Shown: positions 1-10,264, numbered from the stretch's first letter. The stretch: DNA of 64,000 nt from an uncultured Collinsella sp. (GCA_900544875.1 UQWS01000001.1:186001-250000); one strand, 5' to 3'. Translations and numbers: made by a program. The notes: a model not told the origin generated them from the sequence alone.

Positions 1-495
1 GCGCCAAAACGACGTCACCTGCACGCCGTCGACTTGTTCAAGTGCGCCCGCCGCCTGCGGACGCAACAGCCGACATCCTGCACTCAGCGGCATCGAGCAA
101 CCTGTCTTAACAAGATATCGTGGCCCAAGCAGATCATTCGGCACCTCCAGACCCCACAAAAGTGCCGCGTCATAGCCCCAAAACGCCCAATCGGGATGAA
201 ACTCCGCAAGCCCTTTGATGGCCCGCAGCGCTCGCTCCGTCGGCGTCAGCGCATCCCAATCATGTTGAAAGCAGAACAAATACGGCTCGGGTTCCGCGAT
301 ATCGTCGGTTCCAACATGACGCCGCAGCCACATGAGCTCGGCATTGTCATGCGTTGCGAGCAGCGCACCTTGCTCGGTCGCCTCCGTGAGTCGCGCGAGC
401 ATCCTATTCCGCGCCAACGTGTTGCGAGTCGTATGCTTGTGCTTGAAAACGGTATTAGACACTTCCATCACCACCACATCGGACAAATGGACCAT
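1..495 (-). CDS. Hypothetical protein, 3' end beyond the window (possible AbiEi-like/regulator family)
   Basis: An open frame of 165 codons starts at an ATG at 495 and runs off the left edge, so the C-terminus is missing. The first 60 residues are polar and contain a basic segment. A stretch at about 95-125 reads AIKGLAEFHPDWAFWGYDAA followed by LLWGLEVP, which resembles the 'alanine-alanine-x-x-x-GLEVP' core of AbiEi-type antitoxin/transcriptional regulator proteins of Coriobacteriia; that resemblance is from memory and weak. No signal peptide or membrane segment is visible. Upstream of its start lies a three-element inverted-repeat array. The frame is clean and codon use is like the neighbours, so it is very probably coding; the function is unknown. 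Confidence 0.6.
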   Translation of the reverse strand, partial: MVHLSDVVVMEVSNTVFKHKHTTRNTLARNRMLARLTEATEQGALLATHDNAELMWLRRHVGTDDIAEPEPYLFCFQHDWDALTPTERALRAIKGLAEFHPDWAFWGYDAALLWGLEVPNDLLGPRYLVKTGCSMPLSAGCRLLRPQAAGALEQVDGVQVTSFWR

Positions 496-521
496 CGTCA
501 CCGTTGCCTCCACCGACAAAC

Positions 522-739
522 GTCTTGATCTGTAACAAGAAGAACGATTTTTGGACTGTAGATGTTACAGATTGAGAGATTCCCCCCAGCCAGGTGCCAA
601 ACGTCTCGATCTGTAACAGTTAGACGTTCTCCAGGCCCCTAAACGTTACAGATTTAGACAAACCAGCGGCGCCCAAGCATTCGTCTCGATCTGTAACAGG
701 TAGACCGGTGTTTTGCCCCCAAACGTTACAGATCGAGAC
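522..739. repeat. Array 1 of the 57-bp inverted-repeat element (3 copies)
   Basis: Three elements lie at 522-578, 603-659 and 683-739. Each has a 16-bp left arm close to GTCTCGATCTGTAACA, a 25-bp centre and a 16-bp right arm that is the inverted copy. Start-to-start distances are 81 and 80 bp, because the linkers are 24 and 23 bp. The third copy matches 15 of 16 arm positions; the first two are more degenerate at the outer end, but ATCTGTAAC is kept in every arm. The array fills the gap between two minus-strand genes. Five further copies occur in two other gaps of this window. Role unknown. Confidence 0.9.
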
Positions 740-779
740 AAAAAGGCAAAAGGCAAGGCAGGCGACAACTACCCATCCC

Positions 780-1487
780 CTACTCCCACTCCTGCTCGTA
801 GATGTTGAGCGACTTTACGTACCGCCCCTGGGCGCCCATGATGTCGCGGACCAGACGCAAGAAGAAGCAGATGCACGAGGTGTCAAAGCCGTCCTGCAGG
901 TCCTCCGGATGCACCGCACCCGGCCCATCGACCGCCGTATCGCTCAGCCGCGCGATGTCATACAGGTAGAGCTGTCCCGCCGTAAGCCAGACATCGTCGA
1001 CGCAGGCGAGGCGCACCGCAATCGCGCCGTCACTCCAGTGCTCCTTCTGCATGATATGCGAATCGTAGACATCAAAGCGATGATCGGTGCGCGTGTCCTT
1101 CAGCACGACCATGCCAGTCGCGGAATCCTTGTCCAAAATGCCAAAGCGCGAGAAATACTGCGTGTCACGCACCTGCTTAAGTCGCCCGAGCGAAGCAGGA
1201 GAAATTGACGCTGGCGGCTCGTCAACATACAGCTCCAACAGCGTCTTGCCGTGGTAATAGGGGCGCTCAAACAGCAGCCAATCGGTAAACGCCATGTTAT
1301 AGGCCATGATTTCGTTTTGAGAAGGTTCCTCGCAATAGCTCAGCCACGGATCGACGATAATCTCGAACTGCTCGCGCGCCGGCTCCAGAAATTGAAACTT
1401 CCGCATCATCCAAAAGTGAGCCATGTCGGCAATATCGTTGCCGACGGCCTCGGCCAGCTGTGCTCGGTCAAAAACTTGGTCAGTCAT
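780..1487 (-). CDS. Conserved-looking hypothetical protein, 235 aa
   Basis: The ATG at 1487 is preceded by a strong GAGGAGG ribosome binding site. The product is acidic, soluble-looking and rich in aromatic residues, with no signal peptide, membrane segment or cysteine cluster. I do not recognise the family. The middle (about residues 110-165) alternates hydrophobic and charged residues as in a beta-sheet domain, and the C-terminal part has a hydrophobic helix around ICFFLRLVRDIMG. It is followed by array 1 of the 57-bp element and stands alone as a transcription unit. No function can be assigned. Confidence 0.75.
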   Translation of the reverse strand: MTDQVFDRAQLAEAVGNDIADMAHFWMMRKFQFLEPAREQFEIIVDPWLSYCEEPSQNEIMAYNMAFTDWLLFERPYYHGKTLLELYVDEPPASISPASLGRLKQVRDTQYFSRFGILDKDSATGMVVLKDTRTDHRFDVYDSHIMQKEHWSDGAIAVRLACVDDVWLTAGQLYLYDIARLSDTAVDGPGAVHPEDLQDGFDTSCICFFLRLVRDIMGAQGRYVKSLNIYEQEWE

Positions 1488-1840
1488 GGCATCCTCCTCA
1501 AACTGATGGACCTCAATTTGAGCTTACGAGGAGGGCGAGCAGCCGAGGCAAGCGCGGGCAAAATAAGCCTTCGACTGCAAACCAGATGCTGACCAAACAC
1601 TTGACGGGGCACTTGACCGAATGAGCGCACCGCAAAGAAACCGCAGGTAAACATAGACGGTCAACTCGCCCTTTTAAGCCAGATGCCCGCAGCCACCACA
1701 GAAACAACAGGTGACCACAGCCCAAGAAGTCGACAAATGAACACCCGTACGTCGACAAACGAGCAAATCGCTCGCAAAGAGTGTCCCCAACGACTAGACA
1801 AAAAATGACTAGTCATTGAGGACGTTCTTAAATGACTACT
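1488..1840. other. 353-bp gene-free stretch between gltD and the hypothetical gene
   Basis: No convincing gene is present; an open frame at 1513-1758 on the minus strand has no ribosome binding site and looks accidental. The stretch holds a short inverted repeat CTCAAA/TTTGAG at 1497-1522 just before the hypothetical gene, a direct repeat of GTCGACAAA near 1730 and 1752, and a palindrome AATGACTAGTCATT at about 1804-1817. The latter is followed on the minus strand by a T run and is listed separately as the likely gltD terminator. Confidence 0.6.
1795..1840 (-). terminator. Probable terminator of gltBD, containing AATGACTAGTCATT
   Basis: Directly after the gltD stop codon, the minus strand reads a short perfect palindrome, AATGA-CTAG-TCATT, followed by a T run. 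The stem is short, so efficiency is uncertain. The preceding segment (1806-1840) closely resembles a segment at about 38321-38354 next to the adenine deaminase stop codon, so it may belong to a dispersed sequence family. Confidence 0.45.
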
Positions 1841-3322
<1,482 letters not shown>

Positions 3323-3327
3323 GGCAC

Positions 3328-6300
3328 TTACGCCTCCTTCTTGGTCGAAGCAACAGAACCGGTAGCGGCAACGGACGCAACACCCAAGCCAGCCGCACCG
3401 CCCGCCACGTCAAAGCGGGCAACGTCAGCAGCGTCGGCGCGACCGGTCACGATGTCAAACGCCAACTCCTCGCCCTGCGCATGCGTCTTGCCCACGGCCT
3501 CGGCCGCAGCGACAATCGCCAGCACGCGCTCGTACTCAGTCGGAATGACCTTCACAAAGTGCTTGCTCATCGAGTCGAAGCTGTAGAGCAGCTTAATGCC
3601 GCGCGGGCTCTGCGTCGCGTCCACGTGCTCCTGGATGAGCTCGCGAATCTGCGCCAGCTCGCCGGCCGTCGGGGCCTTGAGTTCAACGCTCTCGTGGTTC
3701 ACACGGGCATCGAGCGTGCCGTACTGGTCAAAGACATAGGCCACACCGCCTGTCATGCCGGCGGCAAAATTCTGCCCGACCTCGCCCAGGATGAGCGCCA
3801 GACCACCCGTCATGTACTCGCAGCCATGGTTGCCGCAGCCCTCGACCACCACGGTGGCACCGGAGTTGCGCACGGCAAAACGCTGGCCGGCAAGACCGTT
3901 AATGAAGCCGCGGCCGCTCGTGGCACCAAAGAACGCAACGTTGCCCACGATGATGTTCTCGTCGAACTTGTAGGTCGCATGCGGGTTGGGGCGCACCGAC
4001 ACCTCGCCGCCCGAAAGGCCCTTACCAAAGTAGTCGTTGGCGTCGCCGCACACGTTGAGCGTAATGCCGCGCGGCAGGAAGGCGCCAAAGCTCTGACCGG
4101 CCGAACCATCGCAATCGATGGTGATGGAGCCGGCGGGCAGGCCCTCGGGATGCGCCTTGGTCACCGCGTTGCCCAGGATGGTGCCCACGCAGCGGTTGAC
4201 GTTGGCGATATCGGCGCGGAAGCGAATCGGACGCAGGTGCGCACGGGCATCGGCCGTATAGGGCACAAACAACGTGGAGTCGAGCGTCTTGTCGAGCTCA
4301 CTGTCCGCGGCCATCTGCGGCAGGAAGTGGCGACCGTCGGCACCCGGAATATGGGCACCGAACTCGCAGGTCGCGCTCGCCAGCACGGGCGACAGATCGA
4401 GCAGGTTGGCCTTGCGGTTGCCCGGGACCTCGACCTGGCGCAGGCACTCGGGATGGCCGACCATCTCGTCGACGGCGCGGAAGCCCAGGCTCGCCATGAC
4501 CTCGCGCAGTTGCTCGGCAACAAAGAGCATAAAGTGCTCGACGTGCTCGGGCTTACCGCGGAAGCCGCGACGCAGGCGGCAGTTTTGCGTAGCGATGCCG
4601 GCGGGGCAGGTATCCTGCTGGCAATCGCGCTGCATGAGGCAACCCATGGAGATGAGCGGCATGGTCGCAAAGCCAAACTCCTCGGCGCCCAGCAAGCAGG
4701 CGACGGCAACGTCGGTGCCGTCCATGAGTTTGCCGTCGGCCTCGAGCACCACGCGTGAGCGCAGGCCGTTTTGCAGCAGCGTCTGCTGGGCCTCGGCGAG
4801 GCCAAGCTCCAGCGGCAGGCCGGCGTGCCAAATGGAATCGCGCGCAGCGGCACCCGAGCCGCCATTGTGGCCGCTGATCAAGATCTTGTCGGCAGCGCCC
4901 TTGGCAACACCAGTGGCGATGGTGCCGACGCCGGCCTCGCTGACCAGCTTGACCGACACGCGCGCGCCGGGGTTGGCGTTCTTAAGGTCAAAGATCAGCT
5001 CCGCCAAGTCCTCGATGGAGTAGATGTCGTGGTGCGGCGGAGGCGAGATCAGGCCGATACCGGGTGTGGACTGACGGACCTCGGCAATCCAAGGGTAGAC
5101 CTTCTTGCCGGGCAGGTGACCGCCCTCGCCAGGCTTGGCGCCCTGGGCCATCTTGATCTGAATCTCGAAGGCGCTGCACAGGTAACGGCTCGTCACGCCA
5201 AAGCGCGCGCTTGCCACCTGCTTGATCGCGGAGTTCTTGGAATCACCGTTAGCCAGCGGGGTCTCGCGACGCGGGTCCTCGCCGCCCTCGCCGGAGTTGG
5301 AACGTCCGTGCAGGCGGTTCATGGCGATGGCCATGCACTCGTGTGCCTCTTTGCTGATGGAGCCATACGACATGGCGCCGGTGTTAAAACGGCGGACGAT
5401 GTTGAGCGCGGGCTCGACCTCGTCGAGTGCCACCGGCGTGCGACCGTTGGCATCAAAGTCCAGCAGGTCGCGCAGGCGCACGGCACGGCCGGTGCGGTGC
5501 AGGCGGGCGCTGTACTCCTTAAAGGTGTCGTAGCTGTCCTCACGGCAGGCGGTCTGCAGCAAGTAGACAGTCTGCGGATCGATGAGGTGATCCTCGCCGC
5601 CGAGCGGGCGCCACTTGGTCAGGCCCAACGTGGGCAGCTGATCGGGAGCCGGGCTCTTAAGGATAGCGAGCGCGGCGTCGTAGCGCTCGTTTTGCTCGCG
5701 CTCAACGTCCTCGACACCCATACCGCCCACACGGCTCACCGTGCCGGCGAAGTACGCGTTGACGAACTCCGGCGTAAAGCCAACGGCCTCAAAGATCTGC
5801 GCGGAGTGGTAGCTCTGCACCGTGGAGATGCCCATCTTGGACATGATGGAGACGATACCCGCCGTCGCGGCCTTGTTGTAGTTGTCGATGCCCTGCTCGG
5901 CCGTCACGTCCAGGTCGCCGCGTGCTGCCAAGTCGCGGATGCACGCATGCGCATTGTACGGATAGATGCCGCTTGCGGAGTAGCCCACCAGCGCCGCAAA
6001 GTCGTGCGGGGACACGGCGTCGCCGCACTCCACCACGATGTCGGCAAAGGTACGCACGCCGGCGCGGATCAGGTGATTGTGCACGCAGCCCACGGCGAGC
6101 AGCGACGGCACGGGCACCTCGCCCGCAGCGGCACGATCGCTCAACACCACAATATTCACGCCGTCGCGGACCGCAGCCTCAACGTCCTCTGCAAGCTGCT
6201 TGAGCGCAGCCTGCAGCGCGCCCTCGCCGGCGTCGCGGCGGTAGACGGCACGGAAACGGCGGGTCTTAAAGCCCACGCGGTCGATGGCGCAGATGCGGTC

Positions 6301-8034
6301 GAACTCCTCCTCGCTCAACAGCGGACGCTCCAGGCGCACCAGCTGGCAGGCCGTACGGGAGTCCTCGAGCAGGTTGCCGTGGTTGCCCAGGTAGAGCGTG
6401 GTCGAAGTCACCATATGCTCGCGCAGGGCATCGATCGGAGGATTCGTGACCTGAGCGAACAGCTGATAGAAGTAGTCAAAGAACGAGCGCGTCTTCTTGG
6501 ACAGGCAGGCCAGCGGTGCGTCGATGCCCATCGAGGCGAGTGGGGCCTTGCCCTGCTGGGCCATGGGACGCACGACCTCGTCGACGTCATCCCAGTGGTA
6601 GCCGAGCTTGGCCATACGCACGGCGGCGGGCACCTCGGCGTCCTCGGCGGGCGCGGGCGCGGCGGACTCATCGAGCGCGTCGACGGCCAGCGTCTCCTCG
6701 GCAATCCAGTCGTGGTAGGGCTTCTCCTTGGCATAGCGGGCGCGCAGCTCGTCGTTGTAGATCACGCGGCCGCGGGCAAAATCGACCTCGAGCATCTGGC
6801 CCGGTCCCAGGCAGCCGCTCGTCAGGATGTTCTCGGGGCGCACCTCGATGGTGCCCACTTCGCTTGCCAGCATAAAGCGGCCATCGCGCGTCACGTAGTA
6901 GCGGGCGGGGCGCAAGCCGTTGCGGTCGAGGGCGGCGCCCAGCGTGCGACCGTCGGTAAAGGCGATGGCCGCCGGGCCGTCCCAGGGCTCCATGAGCATG
7001 GACTGGTAGGCGTCGTAGGCGCGGCGCTCCTCGCTCAGACTGTCGTTGTGGTCCCACGGCTCAGGCAGCAGCATGGACGCAGCGCGCGTAAGCGGGCGAC
7101 CGTTCATAACCAAAAACTCGAGCACGTTGTCCAAAATCGCCGAGTCGGAACCCTCGCGGTTGATGATGGGCATCACGCGCTCAAGATCGTGCTGCAGCAC
7201 GGGGCTGTACAGGTTGGGCTCGCGGGCGCGAATCCAGTTGACGTTGCCCTTGAGGGTGTTGATCTCGCCGTTGTGGATGATAAAACGGTTGGGGTGCGCA
7301 CGCTCCCAGCTGGGCGTGGTGTTGGTGGAGTAGCGCGAGTGGACGAGCGCAACGGCCGTCTTGACAGCGGCGTCGTTGAGATCGATGAAGAAGCGGCGCA
7401 TCTGCGTGGCGACGAGCATGCCCTTGTACACGATAGTGCGCGAGCTCATGGAGCAGACGTAGAAGATCTTGTCGCGCAGGGCAAACTCGGCATCGGCCTT
7501 CTTCTCGATAGTGCGACGGCACACGTACAGGCGGCGCTCGAAGGCGTCACCCGCCGGCGTATCGTCGGGGCGGCCCAGAAAGGCTTGCAGAATGGTGGGC
7601 ATGCAGGCGCGTGCCGTCTCGCCCAGGTCGTGCGGGTCGACGGGCACCTCGCGCCAAAAGAGCAGCGGCACGCCGGCCTCGGCGCAGCCCTCCTCAAACA
7701 CGCGACGGGCATCCTCTACGCCCTTGTCGTCCTGCGGAAAGAACAGCATGGCCACGCCATAGTCGCCCTCTGCCGGCAGAATCTGGCCGCACTTTTGAGC
7801 CTCTTTGCGAAAAAAGTGATGCGGAACCTGGAACAGGATACCGGCACCGTCGCCGGTGTTCTTCTCGAGTCCCGTGCCGCCGCGGTGCTCCAAGTTGACC
7901 AGAATGGACAGCGCGTCGTCCAGAATCTGGTGATGGCGCTCACCGTTGATATCGGCAAGTGCGCCGATGCCACATGCATCGTGGTCGAATTCGGGGCGAT
8001 AAAGGCCCTGCTGCTGAGCGGAATCTGCCTGCAT
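3328..8034 (-). CDS. gltB: Glutamate synthase large subunit
   Basis: A 1568-aa large subunit. It begins with a short propeptide of 20 residues ahead of Cys21 in DACGIG, the nucleophile of the class II glutaminase domain that becomes the mature N-terminus. The central and FMN-binding synthase domains follow, with the cysteines CLMQRDCQQDTCPAGIATQN of the 3Fe-4S cluster, and then the glycine-rich C-terminal beta-helix (GXXG repeats such as GGEVSV and GATSGRGFING). The ATG at 8034 follows GGGGAGGA. It is first in the gltB-gltD operon. It provides the main ammonium assimilation route together with glutamine synthetase, which is not in the window. Confidence 0.97.
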   Translation of the reverse strand: MQADSAQQQGLYRPEFDHDACGIGALADINGERHHQILDDALSILVNLEHRGGTGLEKNTGDGAGILFQVPHHFFRKEAQKCGQILPAEGDYGVAMLFFPQDDKGVEDARRVFEEGCAEAGVPLLFWREVPVDPHDLGETARACMPTILQAFLGRPDDTPAGDAFERRLYVCRRTIEKKADAEFALRDKIFYVCSMSSRTIVYKGMLVATQMRRFFIDLNDAAVKTAVALVHSRYSTNTTPSWERAHPNRFIIHNGEINTLKGNVNWIRAREPNLYSPVLQHDLERVMPIINREGSDSAILDNVLEFLVMNGRPLTRAASMLLPEPWDHNDSLSEERRAYDAYQSMLMEPWDGPAAIAFTDGRTLGAALDRNGLRPARYYVTRDGRFMLASEVGTIEVRPENILTSGCLGPGQMLEVDFARGRVIYNDELRARYAKEKPYHDWIAEETLAVDALDESAAPAPAEDAEVPAAVRMAKLGYHWDDVDEVVRPMAQQGKAPLASMGIDAPLACLSKKTRSFFDYFYQLFAQVTNPPIDALREHMVTSTTLYLGNHGNLLEDSRTACQLVRLERPLLSEEEFDRICAIDRVGFKTRRFRAVYRRDAGEGALQAALKQLAEDVEAAVRDGVNIVVLSDRAAAGEVPVPSLLAVGCVHNHLIRAGVRTFADIVVECGDAVSPHDFAALVGYSASGIYPYNAHACIRDLAARGDLDVTAEQGIDNYNKAATAGIVSIMSKMGISTVQSYHSAQIFEAVGFTPEFVNAYFAGTVSRVGGMGVEDVEREQNERYDAALAILKSPAPDQLPTLGLTKWRPLGGEDHLIDPQTVYLLQTACREDSYDTFKEYSARLHRTGRAVRLRDLLDFDANGRTPVALDEVEPALNIVRRFNTGAMSYGSISKEAHECMAIAMNRLHGRSNSGEGGEDPRRETPLANGDSKNSAIKQVASARFGVTSRYLCSAFEIQIKMAQGAKPGEGGHLPGKKVYPWIAEVRQSTPGIGLISPPPHHDIYSIEDLAELIFDLKNANPGARVSVKLVSEAGVGTIATGVAKGAADKILISGHNGGSGAAARDSIWHAGLPLELGLAEAQQTLLQNGLRSRVVLEADGKLMDGTDVAVACLLGAEEFGFATMPLISMGCLMQRDCQQDTCPAGIATQNCRLRRGFRGKPEHVEHFMLFVAEQLREVMASLGFRAVDEMVGHPECLRQVEVPGNRKANLLDLSPVLASATCEFGAHIPGADGRHFLPQMAADSELDKTLDSTLFVPYTADARAHLRPIRFRADIANVNRCVGTILGNAVTKAHPEGLPAGSITIDCDGSAGQSFGAFLPRGITLNVCGDANDYFGKGLSGGEVSVRPNPHATYKFDENIIVGNVAFFGATSGRGFINGLAGQRFAVRNSGATVVVEGCGNHGCEYMTGGLALILGEVGQNFAAGMTGGVAYVFDQYGTLDARVNHESVELKAPTAGELAQIRELIQEHVDATQSPRGIKLLYSFDSMSKHFVKVIPTEYERVLAIVAAAEAVGKTHAQGEELAFDIVTGRADAADVARFDVAGGAAGLGVASVAATGSVASTKKEA

Positions 8035-8217
8035 CGCGATCCTCCCCTAGATATTAGACAGTCAGTTGACTAGGCATACTATGAGCATCGCCGGCCCGTT
8101 GTGTTTCCCGCCCGTTTCGAAACAATCGCGTAACGCACACCTTACGAGTGGGCACCGCCGACCTCAAGGGCGAAAACATAGGCCCCAAGTTCGACCTGCA
8201 AACTCACCCCTTCAAAC

Positions 8218-8434
8218 ATCTCAATCTGTAACAGTAAGACCCAATTTCGACGACTAACTGTTACAGATTGAGATGTTTTCGAGAGACGGTTCCAAATGTC
8301 TCAATCTGTAACATGAAGGGCCGGTTTTTGCAGCTAACTGTTACAGATCGAGATTTTCCATAGGACCATTTCTTCCTGTCTCGATCTGTAACACCTAGGC
8401 CCAATTTCCATCCCTAGTTGTTACAGATCGAGAC
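8218..8434. repeat. Array 2 of the 57-bp inverted-repeat element (3 copies, exact 80-bp pitch)
   Basis: Elements at 8218-8274, 8298-8354 and 8378-8434 are separated by two 23-bp linkers, giving exactly 80 bp from start to start. The first and third have perfectly complementary 16-bp arms although the arms differ from each other (ATCTCAATCTGTAACA in the first, GTCTCGATCTGTAACA in the third), so the two arms of one element have changed together. The 25-bp centres differ but keep CCCAATTTC in register in the first and third. The array lies in the divergent gap between gltB and mntH, upstream of both. Confidence 0.92.
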
Positions 8435-8487
8435 ATTTCGGCAGCCCCCTTTCACCATCCCATTCAAATACAACAATTTTGTTAGTC

Positions 8488-8520
8488 TTGGTTAACTTTT
8501 AAGCTTAAAACGGGTATCCT
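8488..8520 (+). promoter_or_regulatory. Probable mntH promoter with a 14-bp palindrome in the spacer
   Basis: A -35-like TTAACT (8492-8497) and a -10-like TATCCT (8515-8520) are spaced by 17 bp upstream of the transporter gene. The spacer contains the perfect palindrome TTTTAAGCTTAAAA (8497-8510), which is well placed for a repressor. Manganese or iron regulators of the MntR/DtxR group commonly act at NRAMP promoters; assigning this site to one of them is inference. Confidence 0.45.
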
Positions 8521-8556
8521 TTGCGGCGTCAAGCAAACGGCACACAGGAGCGCACC

Positions 8557-9813
8557 ATGCTCAACCATCTCAAACAACACTTTGGCTCCCGACGCACCGG
8601 TGGTCACGGAGGCCTAGACATTGCGCGGCATATCGGCCCCGGGCTGCTCGTGACCGTCGGCTTTATCGACCCGGGCAACTGGGCCTCCAATATGGCCGCG
8701 GGCTCGCAGTTTGGCTACGCGCTGCTGTGGATCGTCACGCTGTCCACGATTATGCTCATCGTGCTGCAGCACAACGCGGCGCACTTGGGCATCGCCACGG
8801 GCGCCTGCCTTGCCGAGGCCACGACCCGCTTTCTCCCCCGCATCGTGGGACGCGCGGTGCTCGGCAGCGCCTATCTCGCGACCATCGCCACCGCCATGGC
8901 CGAAGTCCTGGGCGGCGCGATTGCCCTTCAAATGCTCTTTGGGCTGCCCGTGCGTGCGGGCTGCGTCATCGTGGCGGCAGTATCGATGGCGATGCTCATG
9001 ACGAACTCCTACAAGCGAGCCGAACGCTGGATCATCGCCTTCGTAGGCGTGGTAGGACTCTCGTTTTTGGCCGAGCTTGCACTAGTCAAGGTCGACTGGC
9101 CGCAAGCCGCCGCAAGCTGGATCACGCCCAGTATGCCCACTGGCTCTGCCGCGATTATCGTGAGTGTCCTGGGTGCGGTCGTTATGCCACACAACCTTTT
9201 TCTGCACTCCGAGGTCATCCAATCCATGCACTTCGAAGGCCAAGGCGAGCAGGTTATCGAAGAGCGTCTGCGCTACGAGCTCTTCGACACGCTCATTTCG
9301 ATGGGCGTGGGCTGGGCAATCAACTCGGCCATGGTCATCCTGGCCGCAACGACCTTCTTTGCGCACGGCATGGTCGTAGACGACCTCGCCGTCGCAGCGG
9401 CCACGCTCTCCCCCATTCTGGGCCCGGCGAGCTCGACCATCTTTGCGGTAGCGCTGCTGTTCGCGGGACTATCGAGCAGCGTGACAGCGGGCATGGCGGC
9501 GGGGACCATCACTGCGGGCATGTTCGACGAGGAATACGATATCCACGACCGACATTCCTCGATCGGGGTGGCGGCCTGTTTCGTCGGCGCAGTGACGGCG
9601 TGCCTGGTCGTCCCAAATCCTTTTGAAGGTCTCATCTGGAGTCAGGCACTGCTGTCGCTTCAGCTACCGATTACGGTCTTTGTGCTCATACGGCTCACCA
9701 GTTCACCCCGCGTCATGGGCAAATACGCCAATTCGCGTCCACTCAACGCGCTGCTCGTAGGGATCGGTGCCATCGTGACGATTCTCGATGTCGTGTTGTT
9801 GACAGGGATGTAA
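8557..9813 (+). CDS. mntH: NRAMP-family divalent metal (Mn2+/Fe2+) transporter
   Basis: A 418-aa membrane protein with 11 or so hydrophobic segments. Family hallmarks are the metal-site motif DPGNW in helix 1 (FIDPGNWASNMA) and MPHN in helix 6 (GAVVMPHNLFLHS). It imports Mn2+ or Fe2+ with protons across the cytoplasmic membrane. The ATG at 8557 is chosen because AGGAG lies 6 bp upstream; an in-frame TTG at 8521 would fall in the promoter. It is a single-gene unit bracketed by two 57-bp-element arrays, one upstream and one just after its stop codon. Whether Mn or Fe is the main substrate cannot be told from sequence. Confidence 0.93.
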   Translation: MLNHLKQHFGSRRTGGHGGLDIARHIGPGLLVTVGFIDPGNWASNMAAGSQFGYALLWIVTLSTIMLIVLQHNAAHLGIATGACLAEATTRFLPRIVGRAVLGSAYLATIATAMAEVLGGAIALQMLFGLPVRAGCVIVAAVSMAMLMTNSYKRAERWIIAFVGVVGLSFLAELALVKVDWPQAAASWITPSMPTGSAAIIVSVLGAVVMPHNLFLHSEVIQSMHFEGQGEQVIEERLRYELFDTLISMGVGWAINSAMVILAATTFFAHGMVVDDLAVAAATLSPILGPASSTIFAVALLFAGLSSSVTAGMAAGTITAGMFDEEYDIHDRHSSIGVAACFVGAVTACLVVPNPFEGLIWSQALLSLQLPITVFVLIRLTSSPRVMGKYANSRPLNALLVGIGAIVTILDVVLLTGM

Positions 9814-9840
9814 TGGGGCGGGGCACCTACTCAGGCAAAC

Positions 9841-9977
9841 GTCTCGATCTGTAACATCTAGACCCGCTTTCGATGTCTAGATGTTACAGATTGAGATCTT
9901 CTGCCGGACGGTTTTGGTTTGTCTCGATATGTAACAAGTGGGCCCAATTTCCACCGTTAGATGTTACAGATTGAGAC
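9841..9977. repeat. Array 3 of the 57-bp inverted-repeat element (2 copies)
   Basis: Elements at 9841-9897 and 9921-9977 are separated by a 23-bp linker, again an 80-bp pitch. In the first copy the centre begins and ends with TCTAGA, so its dyad extends to 22 bp per side with few mismatches. The second copy has one change in the conserved core of the left arm (ATATGTAACA). Array 3 lies after mntH and before the rubredoxin terminator. The rest of the gap from 9814 to 10045 shows nothing else. Confidence 0.9.
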
Positions 9978-10045
9978 AAAAGGTCGGTCGGACTCACAAC
10001 AGACAGGATCGGTCAACAGCAACCGTGATCCCTTGGGGGCGGAGG

Positions 10046-10082
10046 AAAAGGGCCCCGGCCGAGAATTCGACCGAGGCCCTTG
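10046..10082 (-). terminator. Intrinsic terminator of the rubredoxin gene
   Basis: On the minus strand a GC-rich stem (AAGGGCCTCGG paired with CCGGGGCCCTT, loop around GAATTC) is followed by TTTTCC, about 38 bp after the rubredoxin stop codon. Confidence 0.8.
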
Positions 10083-10120
10083 GACAGAGCTATGTTCGGC
10101 TTTCGCCGTGTGTCTGCGAG

Positions 10121-10264
10121 CTACTCCTCGACGAGCTCAAACTGATCGGGACCGACGCCGCACACCGGGCACACATAATCCTCGGGCAGCTCGGGCGTAT
10201 CGACCTCAACCTCGTAACCGCAAACGACGCACACGAACTTATACGTCTTCTTCTCCTCAGCCAT
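10121..10264 (-). CDS. Rubredoxin-type small electron carrier, 47 aa
   Basis: The frame is short. Its ATG at 10264 follows AGGAG. The protein carries two iron-binding knuckles, CVVCGY (about residues 12-17) and [12 protein letters not shown] (about 32-43), the rubredoxin signature, with the acidic tail typical of the fold. It binds one Fe in a Cys4 site and carries single electrons in the cytoplasm. The neighbour upstream is a flavin reductase-like protein; in high-molecular-weight rubredoxins (Hrb) these two domains are fused in one chain, so the pair may act together in oxygen or peroxide detoxification. That partnership is inference. It has its own promoter. Confidence 0.92.
   Translation of the reverse strand: MAEEKKTYKFVCVVCGYEVEVDTPELPEDYVCPVCGVGPDQFELVEE

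Noticed and set aside
522..739. The 57-bp element arrays as a CRISPR array
   Set aside because: The repeat unit is itself an inverted pair split by a 25-bp centre, copies are few and degenerate at the outer ends, linkers are 23 bp, and no cas genes are present.
1513..1758. An 81-codon minus-strand frame in the gltD-hypothetical gap
   Set aside because: No ribosome binding site, odd composition (Cys/Leu/Ser rich) and no neighbour context.
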